Below are positions 1 through 9,000 of a DNA stretch of 47,305 nucleotides, in pieces. The notes beneath the pieces are model-generated. The model saw nothing but the letters and a program-made list of their open reading frames with translations, was not told the DNA's origin and did not search any database. The translations under genes and the position numbers were made by a program. The stretch's first letter is position 1. Every line of letters begins with the position of its first letter. The DNA comes from JAFDVL01 sp043736395 (GTDB lineage: Bacteria; Acidobacteriota; Blastocatellia; RBC074): positions 1-47,305 of the forward strand of contig JAYTCQ010000343.1 of assembly GCA_043736395.1 (NCBI GenBank). Direction: 5' to 3'.

Positions 1-16
1 TCTGAGGAATTATCAA

Positions 17-202
17 ATGAGCATCAAACCCGAATTGCTGAATATTATTGTCTGCCCCGCCTGTCGCGCTAAAGTTGAATTGAAAGCCGATGAAAGCGGA
101 TTGAAATGCACTGCCTGTCATCGCGTCTATCCGATCCGTGATGGCATTCCTGCCCTGATGGTAGATGAGGCTACGATTGAAAATTCCCCTGTCGCCGCGT
201 GA
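17..202 (+). CDS. Trm112-like zinc-ribbon protein
   Basis: A 61-residue protein of the Trm112/UPF0434 family. Two zinc-binding Cys pairs are visible, CPAC at about residue 13 and CTAC at about 31, followed by the family-typical YPIRDGIPALM end of the domain. Family members act as small partners of methyltransferases or are found beside lipid A and LPS genes; the exact partner here is unknown. A GAGGAA ribosome-binding site sits 7 nt before the ATG. The stop overlaps the GTG start of the next gene by 4 nt (GTGA), so the two are translationally coupled. That neighbour is a glycosyltransferase, which fits an envelope-biogenesis context. The window starts 16 nt upstream, so the operon may begin earlier. 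Confidence 0.88.
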   Translation: MSIKPELLNIIVCPACRAKVELKADESGLKCTACHRVYPIRDGIPALMVDEATIENSPVAA

Positions 203-1269
203 CCGTTCCTTTATTTCATCAATTGCCGAAAGGCTCCCGCGTACTATTTATTCGCTTGCGGAATTTAGGTGAAGCTGTCCTTGATACGGCGAACCTCCGT
301 GCGCTCAAACACGCTCGCCCTGATTTGGAAATCACTACCTTAGTCGAAGCGATTTATACCGATCTCTACGAGGGTAATCCTGATTTGGTAGCGATGCCGC
401 TCACGCGAAATGCTTCGGAAAAACGCAGCTCATTGCGAGCGCGGCTGAGAATTATTCAAGATATTCGTCGCAGGAAATTTGCTGCTGTTATCAATTTGCA
501 TGGAGGCCCGACGAGTGCGCAATTGACGTTTGCGAGTGGTGCAAAATATCGTGTCGGCGCGGCGCATTTTCGGAACGGCTACGCGTACAATTTTCGGATT
601 CCGGCGGCGGAAGAAATTCTTGGCAGAACGAATCTGCATACGGTGGAATCGCAATTCGGATGGTTCAAATATTTGGGATTGCCGAATGAAAAACCGGAAG
701 CTTCACAGCTTTATGTGGCGCCAAGTTTTAGTTCTGCGGCACAAGTAAAATTACAAGTAGCGGGTGTTGATCCTTCGCAACCCTACGCCGTGTTAGCGCC
801 GACAAATGAATTTTATACGAAGCGTTGGATGGCAGAACGCTACGCTGCAATTGCCGAAAAATTGATTGCGCAGGGTTATCAAATTGTCCTGACGGGCGCA
901 CCGACAGCGGAGCAAATCGCACAAGTAGAAAGTGTTCAGGCAGCGACTTCGCAGCCGCTCGTAGCGTTGACAGATTTGCGGATTGGCGAATTGTTAGCAG
1001 TTATCGAAGGCGCTAAATTATTTGTCGGAAATGATAGTGGCCCCGCGCACATGGCGGCAGCGGTGAAGACTCCGCTGGTGGTTTTGTTTGGCCCGGCGAG
1101 TTCTGAACGATGGCGTCCGTGGTCGGATGGAAAGACGGAACTCTTGCAAAACTATTTCGCGTGTAATCCGTGCGCGATGTACACTTGTGAGGCGTTTGCA
1201 GAGCCGGAATGCATCCGCTCCATCACGGTCGAGCAGGTGATGTCGGCGATTCAAAAAGTATTACTTTGA
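199..1269 (+). CDS. GT9-family (heptosyltransferase-like) glycosyltransferase
   Basis: A 356-residue glycosyltransferase family 9 protein, the WaaC/WaaF/WaaQ type that adds heptose from an ADP-activated donor to the LPS core at the inner membrane. The C-terminal nucleotide-sugar domain carries the hallmark VGNDSGPAHMAAAVKTPLV near residue 277, followed by FGP and a Cys-rich tail (CNPC...C...C) typical of this branch. The N-terminal acceptor-domain motif reads RLRNLGEAVL, with Glu25 where the family usually has the catalytic Asp of RxxxxGD. Translation starts at GTG, overlapping the previous stop by 4 nt. The next gene makes the heptose precursor, so both probably serve LPS core synthesis. Acceptor specificity cannot be read from sequence. 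Confidence 0.86.
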   Translation: MTVPLFHQLPKGSRVLFIRLRNLGEAVLDTANLRALKHARPDLEITTLVEAIYTDLYEGNPDLVAMPLTRNASEKRSSLRARLRIIQDIRRRKFAAVINLHGGPTSAQLTFASGAKYRVGAAHFRNGYAYNFRIPAAEEILGRTNLHTVESQFGWFKYLGLPNEKPEASQLYVAPSFSSAAQVKLQVAGVDPSQPYAVLAPTNEFYTKRWMAERYAAIAEKLIAQGYQIVLTGAPTAEQIAQVESVQAATSQPLVALTDLRIGELLAVIEGAKLFVGNDSGPAHMAAAVKTPLVVLFGPASSERWRPWSDGKTELLQNYFACNPCAMYTCEAFAEPECIRSITVEQVMSAIQKVLL

Positions 1270-1276
1270 AACAAGA

Positions 1277-1420
1277 AATTATCCACGAAGGGCACGAAGG
1301 TACACGAAGAAAAGAGGCTGTTAGCTCTGAGCGATTACTGCTTAGTCAAATTGGGCTAACCGCTAATTGCTGTTCTTCTTCGTGTTCCTTCGTGTTCCTT
1401 CGTGTCCTTCGTGGATAATT
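1277..1420. repeat. Mirror element A (CACGAAGG word, period 9/10)
   Basis: The outermost 14 bases on each side (1277-1290 and 1407-1420) are perfect inverted copies. Inside, each arm is a tandem array of a CACGAAGGA-like word spaced 9 then 10 nt: three units on the left, four on the right. The loop holds a second inverted word (GTTAGC near 1320, GCTAAC near 1355). The element starts 8 nt after the glycosyltransferase stop and ends 13 nt before the rfaE1 ATG. Confidence 0.85.
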
Positions 1421-1433
1421 AATTTCGACAACC

Positions 1434-2426
1434 ATGACTCCAGAAAATATCCAGAAAATAATTAATAATTTTGCCAATCAGCGTTTGATCGTCCTCGGTG
1501 ATTTGATGTTGGACGAATTTATCTGGGGCGAAGTGCGACGAATTTCACCGGAAGCTCCGGTTCCCGTTGTCGAAGTCAAACGCGAAACCTGGCACGCAGG
1601 CGGAGCCGGAAATGTCGTTTCAAACTTACTTGAACTCGGCGCAAAAGCGATTCCGATAGGCGTGGTTGGTAATGATTCAGCGGCTGAGAAACTGCGTCAG
1701 CGATTTAGTGAAGCCGGAGCTGAAACAAAATATTTAATTTCTGATGCTGCTCGTCCAACAACTGTAAAAACTCGCATTGTCGCGCATCATCAGCAAATGA
1801 TTCGCGCTGATAGAGAAAGCAAGGCGGCGATTCCCGAATCCATCGAAGATCAAATCATCGCCGCTTTTTCGGCAGCTTTGCCTAACTGCGATGCCGTGAT
1901 CATTTCAGATTACGACAAGGGAGTTTTGACTCCGCGCGTATTGCAAAATGTGTTACGGGCGGCGCACAGAAAAATAGTCTGTCTTGATCCGAAGATCAAA
2001 AATTTCAGTGCTTATAATCCGGTCACCGTTGTGACTCCAAATCAAAGCGAAGCTGAACGCGCGACCGGAATTGAAATCTCAGATGAGGCTTCTTTGCTGA
2101 AAGCCGCACATCGTATTCACGAAATGTTGAGCTGTCCAAACGTTTTGATTACGCGTGGAGAGCAGGGAATGACGTTGCTGAATTTTACGACGGGTGACGC
2201 GCAAATTACGCATATCCCGACGATGGCGCGTGAGGTGTATGACGTGACCGGCGCAGGCGATACTGTGATTGCAACACTGACTTTAGCTCTGGCGGCGGGG
2301 GCTGAAATTGCCGACGCTGCACAGATCGCGAATCACGCGGCAGGCATTGTCGTAGGGAAAATTGGCACTGCGACCGTTTCCAGGGAACATCTGTCAGAAA
2401 AGATGATTTCTGGAACAAAGGAATAA
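1434..2426 (+). CDS. rfaE1: D-glycero-beta-D-manno-heptose-7-phosphate kinase (RfaE1)
   Basis: A 330-residue PfkB-family sugar kinase matching domain I of HldE/RfaE. It phosphorylates D-glycero-D-manno-heptose 7-phosphate at C1 on the route to ADP-heptose in the cytoplasm. Visible motifs are GDLMLDEFIWGEVRRISPE near the N-terminus, the HAGGAGNVVSNL substrate loop, DYDKG, VTPNQSEAE, and the C-terminal VTGAGDT anion hole with its catalytic Asp. The adenylyltransferase half (RfaE2) of the E. coli bifunctional enzyme is absent, so it must be encoded elsewhere. The preceding gene is a heptosyltransferase-like enzyme, which supports an LPS-heptose role. The ATG follows mirror element A closely and has no obvious Shine-Dalgarno. 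Confidence 0.92.
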   Translation: MTPENIQKIINNFANQRLIVLGDLMLDEFIWGEVRRISPEAPVPVVEVKRETWHAGGAGNVVSNLLELGAKAIPIGVVGNDSAAEKLRQRFSEAGAETKYLISDAARPTTVKTRIVAHHQQMIRADRESKAAIPESIEDQIIAAFSAALPNCDAVIISDYDKGVLTPRVLQNVLRAAHRKIVCLDPKIKNFSAYNPVTVVTPNQSEAERATGIEISDEASLLKAAHRIHEMLSCPNVLITRGEQGMTLLNFTTGDAQITHIPTMAREVYDVTGAGDTVIATLTLALAAGAEIADAAQIANHAAGIVVGKIGTATVSREHLSEKMISGTKE

Positions 2427-2502
2427 TTGACCCTGTAGTCCACCTTGACCCTTTTCATATTTTTCATCAATTGTGGTAAACTTTACACGATTTGTCGGAG
2501 AG

Positions 2503-2672
2503 CTTCCGCTAACGCTGTTTGCATAACCCAGAATTGCTATAGGAATCAGCGAGCCTCACTTAATGGCGTGTGCTGTTAAGCGCGATTCCACGCAATGACC
2601 CTCGACACGTTTTATTCATTAGGAAACGTGATTCGTGCTTGATCCGCACAGAGGGAGACGTTAGCACCGAAG
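2503..2672 (+). ncRNA. Structured 5' leader, candidate riboswitch of unknown class
   Basis: A multi-branched fold can be drawn by eye. A closing helix pairs GCTAACG (2508-2514) with CGTTAGC (2659-2665), extended by CTTC/GAAG. One inner arm pairs GGAATC (2542-2547) with GATTCC (2584-2589) and CTTAA (2559-2563) with TTAAG (2576-2580). The other arm pairs CCCTC (2599-2603) with GAGGG (2651-2655) and encloses two hairpins, CACGTTT/AAACGTG (2606-2630) and GTGC/GCAC (2635-2649). It ends 36 nt before a cell-wall-type gene. Conserved cyclic-di-AMP (ydaO) riboswitch motifs are not visible, so the class is unassigned. Confidence 0.55.
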
Positions 2673-2708
2673 TAACTATCATAAACAACAAGGAGTATTA
2701 CCGATCTT

Positions 2709-3392
2709 ATGCATAGTATAAACTTTGTCCCCCGCAGTCTTACCATTTTTTTATTATTAATTATTTTTAAGCTTGGAGTGTTTGCTCAAACTACATCTTT
2801 GAGTGAAGCTTGGAAAGCAAGCTCTAAAACTCCACCAGCGACAGAAGTTTCAGGTAAATCACCAAATATTTCTAATAAACCCGCAGAAATCATCAATACC
2901 CAAAAAACTCAGAATAAAGATTTACCACAGACAATTGCCGCTGCCTGGACACCTCCTACCCCGATTGAGCCGAATGTAAAAACGGCAAATCCTGTTTTGA
3001 ATCTCGAAAAAGAAGTAGCTAAGGTTCGAGCTAATAACCTGGATGTCTCAGGGATTGCTCCCAGCCTTGAATTAGTTGGGGTTGAGCCTCCTCGCAGCTT
3101 TGAAGCGACAGCTTACAGTTTGCACGGTGTTACCCGTTCCGGCAGTTATGTACGGCGTGGAATTATCGCTGCTGATCCGCGAGTTCTTCCGTTAGGGAGT
3201 GTTGTTCACCTGAAGGCAGGCACTTATTCTGGCGTCTACACAGTCAAAGATACTGGCAGTGCAATCAGAGGAAAGCGAATTGATTTGTGGGTTGGTTCTT
3301 CACGGGAAGCTTTTAGCTTTGGTCGGCGCAGTGTCAGATTAACTGTCCTGAAATATGGCGGGAAAAAATCAACGGCTAAAAAGCACAGATAA
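2709..3392 (+). CDS. Secreted 3D-domain (RlpA/MltA-like) cell-wall protein
   Basis: A 227-residue exported protein. Residues 1-26 form a signal peptide ending VFAQ. A Pro/Thr/Lys-rich linker runs to about residue 130. The C-terminal ~90 residues are a 3D domain, a double-psi beta barrel named for three Asp residues and shared with the lytic transglycosylase MltA and with resuscitation-type proteins. The visible core is FEATAYSLHGVTRSG, then RRGIIAADPRVLPLGS, then VKDTGSAIRGKRIDLWV. The likely role is peptidoglycan cleavage or binding in the periplasm; catalysis is not proven by sequence. AAGGAG lies 13 nt before the ATG, a long spacing. Upstream is a heavily folded leader, suggesting RNA-level control. 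A strong terminator follows. Confidence 0.8.
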   Translation: MHSINFVPRSLTIFLLLIIFKLGVFAQTTSLSEAWKASSKTPPATEVSGKSPNISNKPAEIINTQKTQNKDLPQTIAAAWTPPTPIEPNVKTANPVLNLEKEVAKVRANNLDVSGIAPSLELVGVEPPRSFEATAYSLHGVTRSGSYVRRGIIAADPRVLPLGSVVHLKAGTYSGVYTVKDTGSAIRGKRIDLWVGSSREAFSFGRRSVRLTVLKYGGKKSTAKKHR

Positions 3393-3410
3393 GAATTATC
3401 AGGCATTAAT

Positions 3411-3454
3411 AAAAATTGCGGCTTAACTTGTCTAAGTTAAGCCGCAATTTTTTT
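3411..3454. terminator. Bidirectional intrinsic terminator
   Basis: A perfect ~17-bp stem (AATTGCGGCTTAACTT and its complement around a GTCT loop) is flanked by an A-run on the left and a T-run on the right. It can end transcription of the 3D-domain gene on the plus strand and of the convergent nitrilase-family gene on the minus strand. Confidence 0.9.
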
Positions 3455-3469
3455 GTTTGCGTGTAATCT

Positions 3470-4591
3470 TTATTTAACAGAAACCAATTTACTTTGGGCT
3501 TGGACAGCCGGTTCCTGATCTGAAGAATTTTCTTTGATCAATTCTTCGCTGGTTGGCAATGTTGCTGTCAGAAGCTTGGAATCATCTAATGGGTTTGGAT
3601 TTAAGGCATTTAATCCAGAGAAATCCGCGCCTTTGAGTTTCAGTTCAAATAAATCAGGCCGATTATAATGACCTGTGACATCCATCATTAAACTTTCTTC
3701 GCGGATCCGATTCAGATTGATGCGTGCCATCACAATCGCTTCGTAATCAAAAGCCGGGCCGGCAATATATTTTCCGTCCGGGCCGATGACTGCGCTGCCT
3801 CCATCAAGAATCAGTTTTTCAGGATCGTTAGCAATTTCCAGAATTGGTTCCAACTCTATTGGCAAATCGCGAGCGCGCATAATGGAGCCGGCTGAAATGA
3901 CAAAGCATCTGCCTTCAAAAGCATACTGCCGACAAGCAATTTGTTCCATTTCCCCAATCGAAGGCCAAGTCGCCACATGAATATCTTCCCCTGCCTGATG
4001 CAAGGCCTGGCGAGCGAGAGGCGTCCAATGTTCCCAGGAGATAAGGCCGCCAATTTTCCCGGCGGAAGTCTTCACCGAACGCAGTCCGCGCGCGTCACCT
4101 TGTCCGATCAGCAACCGTTCGCTGTAGGTAGGCAGTAATTTTCGATGATGATTGATGAGTTCGCCGGTTGGGCCAAAAGTTAACAGCGAGCTATAAAGTG
4201 TTCCGCGCCCGGCACCATCTTCGACGCGTTCGATGATACCAATGACCAGTGTCAGGCGATATTCAGCAGCAACGGCGGCTAATGTCTCCGTTGTCACACT
4301 AGGCACGATCACGCTGTTTTCAATTAACCTGGCATAAAGTTTCTTAACTGGCGGATGATTCCAGATAGCGACATCACGGCAAAATTCCAGCCAGGCAGGG
4401 TACCCGGGAAGCCAGGCTTCTGGAAACACAACTAATTGAGCTTTTTTTAGAGCTGCTTCGGTAACCAAATTCAGTGCTTTTGCCAGACTTGCTTCAAGGC
4501 TGATAAAAACAGGCGTTGCTTGAACAGCCGCCACTGTGACCATGCGAGGCATCAGGATTGGTGGTGAAGCCGTTCCATTCATATTAGACAT
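3470..4591 (-). CDS. Nitrilase-family carbon-nitrogen hydrolase with Cys-to-Ser active site
   Basis: A ~373-residue protein clearly of the nitrilase branch. Nitrilases hydrolyse nitriles to acids through a Glu-Lys-Cys triad. Glu58 (FPEAWLPGYP) and Lys151 (HRKLLPTYSE) are present, but the nucleophile motif, normally CWEHxxPL, reads SWEHWTPLAR: residue 185 is Ser, codon TCC on the minus strand at 4037-4039, one base from a Cys codon. The rest of the fold looks intact, including the GGDIHVATWP-like strand after the nucleophile. It may be inactive, use Ser, bind ligand only, or reflect a base error. I chose the ATG at 4591 because GGAGG (4600-4604) lies 8 nt upstream; a TTG at 4630 and an ATG at 4606 are also in frame. 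Confidence 0.88.
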   Translation of the reverse strand: MSNMNGTASPPILMPRMVTVAAVQATPVFISLEASLAKALNLVTEAALKKAQLVVFPEAWLPGYPAWLEFCRDVAIWNHPPVKKLYARLIENSVIVPSVTTETLAAVAAEYRLTLVIGIIERVEDGAGRGTLYSSLLTFGPTGELINHHRKLLPTYSERLLIGQGDARGLRSVKTSAGKIGGLISWEHWTPLARQALHQAGEDIHVATWPSIGEMEQIACRQYAFEGRCFVISAGSIMRARDLPIELEPILEIANDPEKLILDGGSAVIGPDGKYIAGPAFDYEAIVMARINLNRIREESLMMDVTGHYNRPDLFELKLKGADFSGLNALNPNPLDDSKLLTATLPTSEELIKENSSDQEPAVQAQSKLVSVK

Positions 4592-4821
4592 CAGCGCATC
4601 CTCCATTAGTGGCTCTTCAGGGCAGTACAAAAAAGAAAATACTCAATCAAAAGGGCAGAGTTGGGGAAGAGCCAGCGTACATGTCCTACTGTTTATCATT
4701 GCCTCAATTTTTTCGCAACAATTTCTTTTTGATTGGCTTACGTAAGAACTTTGTTATTTCAAAGTAGAAATGGGGCGGGACAGCCAGAAAATAGTACCCG
4801 TCATTGAATCGAAACACAAGC

Positions 4822-4850
4822 TTGACATCTGAATATTCGATGCCTATACT
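4822..4850 (+). promoter_or_regulatory. Sigma70-type promoter for rpsT
   Basis: A consensus TTGACA at 4822-4827 and TATACT at 4845-4850 are separated by exactly 17 nt. This is a near-perfect housekeeping promoter, 57 nt before the rpsT start codon. The rest of the ~300-nt gap back to 4592 shows nothing else I can name; it must also hold the promoter of the divergent nitrilase-family gene. Confidence 0.85.
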
Positions 4851-4907
4851 CTCCGTTTGCATTGAGATCACTTAATATAGCAAGTGCTATTCAGGAGAAA
4901 GTTAGAA

Positions 4908-5177
4908 ATGCCGAATCATGTATCAGCAGAAAAACGCGACCGTCAAAATATCAAAAGCAATGCCGCTAATACGGCGAGTCGGACAAAACTTCGTGGCGCG
5001 ATCAAAAAATTAAGAACTGCCATCGCCGCTAAAAATACAGAAGTCGCTACTACTTTGTTACCGCAAACTGTCTCTGCGATTGATAAGGCAATTCAAAAAG
5101 GCGTGATTCACCGCAATACAGCTGCGCGTCATAAATCAAGATTGACGAACCACGTCGCCGCGCTCAGCGCCAAATAA
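4908..5177 (+). CDS. rpsT: 30S ribosomal protein S20
   Basis: An 89-residue basic protein with the typical S20 start MPNHVSAEKRDRQN and the Lys/Arg-rich helical repeats LRGAIKKLRTAIAAKN and KGVIHRNTAARHKSRLTNHVAAL. S20 binds 16S rRNA early in small-subunit assembly. The ATG at 4908 is preceded by CAGGAGAAA; an upstream in-frame start would add eight residues not seen in the family. The gene is monocistronic, with its own consensus promoter 57 nt upstream and a strong terminator ~25 nt downstream. Confidence 0.97.
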   Translation: MPNHVSAEKRDRQNIKSNAANTASRTKLRGAIKKLRTAIAAKNTEVATTLLPQTVSAIDKAIQKGVIHRNTAARHKSRLTNHVAALSAK

Positions 5178-5202
5178 AAAAGTTATATCCGTAGCGGTCA
5201 AC

Positions 5203-5245
5203 AAAAGCTGGATGCCATCCCATGGCTTCCAGCTTTTTGTTTTTT
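5203..5245 (+). terminator. Intrinsic terminator of rpsT
   Basis: The stem AAAGCTGGA-t-GCCAT / ATGGC-t-TCCAGCTTT around a CCC loop is followed by TTTTTGTTTTTT. It lies just beyond rpsT and touches the stop codon of the convergent gene. The A-run on its left side could also serve the minus strand. Confidence 0.9.
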
Positions 5246-6086
5246 AATTTAACTGCGCCTGCTTTTGCCGTAACTCATTCAATGCTTTGCGTACCTGTTC
5301 CTGATCCTGCGCATTCGGCAAAGCCTGTAAATAAGCCTCCAAATCAGGGCGGGCAATCGCATATTTTTTCATCGCGAAATTGACCAGCCCACGATCCCGA
5401 ATTTCTTCCATCGAATCAGGATTTAATAACAATAAGCGTTCAATTGCTTCGAGTGCTTTGTTCAGCTCACCTATATTGAAATACACACCTTTCAGATTTT
5501 GAAGCATCCGACTCAGAATTTGTTTTTTGGTGAAGGCTTCAAGAAAGGAAGAATAAAAGGAAATGCGACCTTGATACATTTCTTCGACTTTTTGACGGCA
5601 ATCATCTTCCGTTAAAATTTTCCCGCCATTGAATGGATCAAAGAAAACTTCATTTGCAGTGTCGCTGTACTTAACCAGAAAATGTCCCGGCAGTCCGACG
5701 CCGTAAAGTTGAATCCCCAGACGCCGCGCCACTTCGATAAACAGAACCGAAAGAGCAATCGGAATGCCTCTGCCACGATCAATCACATCATTTAAAAAGC
5801 TATTGCGAGCGTCATAATAATCTTTTGAATTGCCAGCAAAACGATCTTCGCCAAATAAATTAAGCGCGAGAATTTCCGCACTTAGCAATGGATCGTTCAA
5901 CTCATCATCAGTCATCCGCCGCTTCGAGTTTTCGGCTAATTCGTCAAGCCGCGAAAGATATTCTTCCACGTTAAGCGAAGGATATTCTTCGGCAGCAATG
6001 AGAAATGCCGTACGGTCCAGTTCAAGGCTTGAATCTTCCAGTTGAATAGCTGCGGTGAATTGCTGTCGGGCGGCGGATTTATTCAT
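5244..6086 (-). CDS. SirB1-family transglutaminase-like/TPR protein
   Basis: A ~280-residue protein of the SirB1 family (transglutaminase-like fold followed by tetratricopeptide helices). The core shows LNDVIDRGRGIPIALSVLF, VARRLGIQLYGVGLPGHFLV and FFDPFNGGKIL, as in family members. The C-terminal third carries a TPR pair (LNKALEAIERLLLLNPDSMEE, then a second copy). The biochemical function of the family is not established. The catalytic Cys of true transglutaminases is not visible. The ATG at 6086 lies 8 nt after the stop of the upstream gene; a GTG at 6113 overlapping that gene is an alternative. It probably shares a transcript with the TPR/FG-GAP gene. Confidence 0.82.
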   Translation of the reverse strand: MNKSAARQQFTAAIQLEDSSLELDRTAFLIAAEEYPSLNVEEYLSRLDELAENSKRRMTDDELNDPLLSAEILALNLFGEDRFAGNSKDYYDARNSFLNDVIDRGRGIPIALSVLFIEVARRLGIQLYGVGLPGHFLVKYSDTANEVFFDPFNGGKILTEDDCRQKVEEMYQGRISFYSSFLEAFTKKQILSRMLQNLKGVYFNIGELNKALEAIERLLLLNPDSMEEIRDRGLVNFAMKKYAIARPDLEAYLQALPNAQDQEQVRKALNELRQKQAQLN

Positions 6087-6094
6087 GATTTGAT

Positions 6095-9000
6095 TTATCG
6101 AATCCCGCGCCACATCGCCTGCGTCTGCACGCCGACACTGCGGGTATTATATTTTCGCAAATATTCCAAATGCTTTTCATCCGTCGGATAGCTCTCCCCT
6201 GGCGCATGTGGATAGCTTTTCATTTTGTGAAATGGTAGCTCGCCGACTGAGTCCGGGCGTGCCGCGTTGATGTCCATGTCTTTGCCGAAGCCATCGGCGT
6301 AGATCAAATAATCGCGCTTCCATCCGGTGGCGAGAGGCGGCAATTTTGTGGCATCAAAATCAATCTGCATCTCATCGCCGTTGCGCGTGATGACGTACAT
6401 GTCTTCGGGCGCGAGCAGCAATTCGCGTACATCGCCGTAGCGGGTGTAATTTCCGAGATGCGCTTTCCACGGAGAAATTGGATCAATCGTGCGGTAGTCA
6501 TAAGCTTTCAGTCCAAATTTATCCAACGAAATTTCACGCGGGAAGCCACGCCAATGCAAGTCGGCGCTCATCGGATCAAGCTTGGTAATTTTGGTCGGAG
6601 CTTTGCCGTCGGTAGCGTCCACCAAAATTTGATCCCAATAAATTCGCATGCTGGTCACGATGCGGACGTGCGAGTCATTGCACAAAAATTTACCTGTTAA
6701 ATCTACGGTCATCGTTTTAGTTAGCCCAGCCGGAAAGCCCATTTGCTCAATGACAGTTTGCCATTCGCCGCGTTTATTTTTGACTTGTAAATACGGCGGA
6801 GTGATAGTGACGCCAGCTTGTGAAGCAGCCAAATTCGAAGATGAATCGGCGTAATCAATCCACGCGGAGAGCAATAATAACGGGCGTTTGGCATTGATCG
6901 TGTCTTTTCCCAAATCCAATTCCAACGCGTGTTCACTCGCGTAGCCTTTAAAACTCAGCTTCTCAAAATTCGTTGGATATTGCTGATCAATTTTTTCGAT
7001 GAGCGGCAAAATATTGTTGCCTTTGTCATCAATCGCAGCCGCGGGTGGACGTGGAGCTTTGACGGAATAAATCTCAAATGGCGTGTACGGCGGCCCCGGC
7101 AATAATTTTTCGTTCGGATAAATTTCGGTGTTAGCGGGATGGTCTATAGCGAGCAATTTTACGGCGTCGAAAAAAATTGTTTCTTCGAGCTGATTGTTCA
7201 TCCGAATCGAAAGTTTGCCGTCGCGTTCCTTCAATTGTTCACCCGTGACGCGCACGTATTCATCGGTGTCAGGGGTGCTCCATACATTACCAGGTTCGCG
7301 CATGCCAATCGCGCTCCCGCCTAAAAAATCTGTGACGAACGAATATTCATTGCCGTTCCAGGCGTACAAAATCGGGCACGAAGTTCCCTTGCGATCCAGC
7401 TCTTCAAATTTATTCAGCTGCGAAGTTTTGACCTCTAATTCAGATTGCACAATGCCTGAAGGCCACAGCAATTGTAGCGCATCAACTTTCGTGCGAAAGC
7501 CCAATCCAAAATTCAATCCGGCAGCAGCAGGCGCAGGAGAACAAGCGTAGAGTTCTAATTTTTGCTGCAAACTGCCACTGCGCATAATCGCTTTTGTGCC
7601 GATGCCGTTTTTATTGGAGGTTCCGCCTTTGATGCTGAGCGCGAGATAGTTTTTGTTTGCGCTTTCGTTTTTGAAACTAACGATTGAGCCATCAGATCTA
7701 ATTGTGAATATATCAACTGTGCCATCATTGTTGATGTCGCCGAAAGCTAATGCGCGGGTTTCAGCAAAGCTCATTCCCCCCATGCCTTGAACGAATCCAA
7801 ATCCTGGTAAGGAAGCTTCAATAGCTCCATCCGAGCAAGTTATTAGCTCGAGTAACCCATCATTATTGTAGTCAACAATTTGTTTGATTTTATAGGAGCG
7901 TAAATTCTCGGTACTAACTTTCCTCTTTTTAATGTTCGGAGACTTAAAGTTTCCACGCCCATCACTTAGATACGTGCTATCCCAACTATCTTCATCTTTG
8001 GACACATGAAAGTCGGTGAACCCATCTTTGTTGAGATCACCAGCTGCAACGCTTAAAGCGTGACCTGAGAGAATTATTCCTACCTGTTCAGCTATATCTT
8101 TAAACGACCCATCCCGCTGATTCGCAAACAACTGTATCGGTGCGCCGTAATTGGCGACGAAAAAATCTACATCGCGGTGATTGTCATAATCTGTGCAAAC
8201 GACTGCCGTAGTTTTGTTCGCGCCGCCGCCTAAGCCTGTTTTTTCAGTGTCATCGGCGAAGCTCCATTTGCCGTCTTTTTCTCCGTTGTTGCGGAAAAAT
8301 TTATTGGGCGTTCCCTCGAAATCATCGGGGAAAACGGCTTCGGATTTATTCGCAGGAAATTGATTGAGGTCGGCGAAATTTCCGACGAATACATCAAGGT
8401 CGCCGTCGTGATCGGCGTCTACGAATGCTGCCGTCAATGCCCACGAATTATTGTTGTTGGCGGGCAATCCGACATTCGCCGTAGCATCAACAAAAGTACC
8501 GTCACCATTGCCTTTGTAAAGCGTCAGCAGGTTATATCCGAACACGAAAATATCTTGTTTTCCGTCGTTGTCGAAGTCGCCGAAGACTGCGCCGGAAGCG
8601 GGATTGCTGAGCGCGATTTTTGACTTCGCGGTGACATCCGAAAATTTTCCACCGTCGTTGTGGAAAAGCTGTGCAAAAGGCTTATTGTCTTTGCCGATGC
8701 CTGTGACAAAGACATCAAATTTATCGTCTGCATCGTAATCGCACAGGCCAATGCTGGAACTAAACGCCGAGACTAAATCCGGCTTGGCGGTTTCAAATTC
8801 AGCTTTTGTGAGCTTGCGATTGAGGGCGGATGACAAAGGCTTATTCGCAAAGGTCGCATTCAAATTCATCTCTTTGGTTGCGTCTACAAATTTAACGGCA
8901 GGTGCATTTTTATTGACTAAATCTGCTTCCGCGCCCGTACCAGCCACGGCTTCGGCGTAGCGTCCGACTTCGCCGTATTTGTTGCCGAGTTCGGCTTTGT

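Noticed and set aside
1277..1420. CRISPR array from the regular CACGAAGG repeats
   Set aside because: Units are 9-10 nt with no spacers, and are inverted across a centre; no cas genes are nearby.
2503..2672. Assignment of the leader to the cyclic-di-AMP (ydaO) riboswitch
   Set aside because: Gene context fits, but the conserved GGGTGAATC-like and CAGCTAAC motifs in their proper order are not present.
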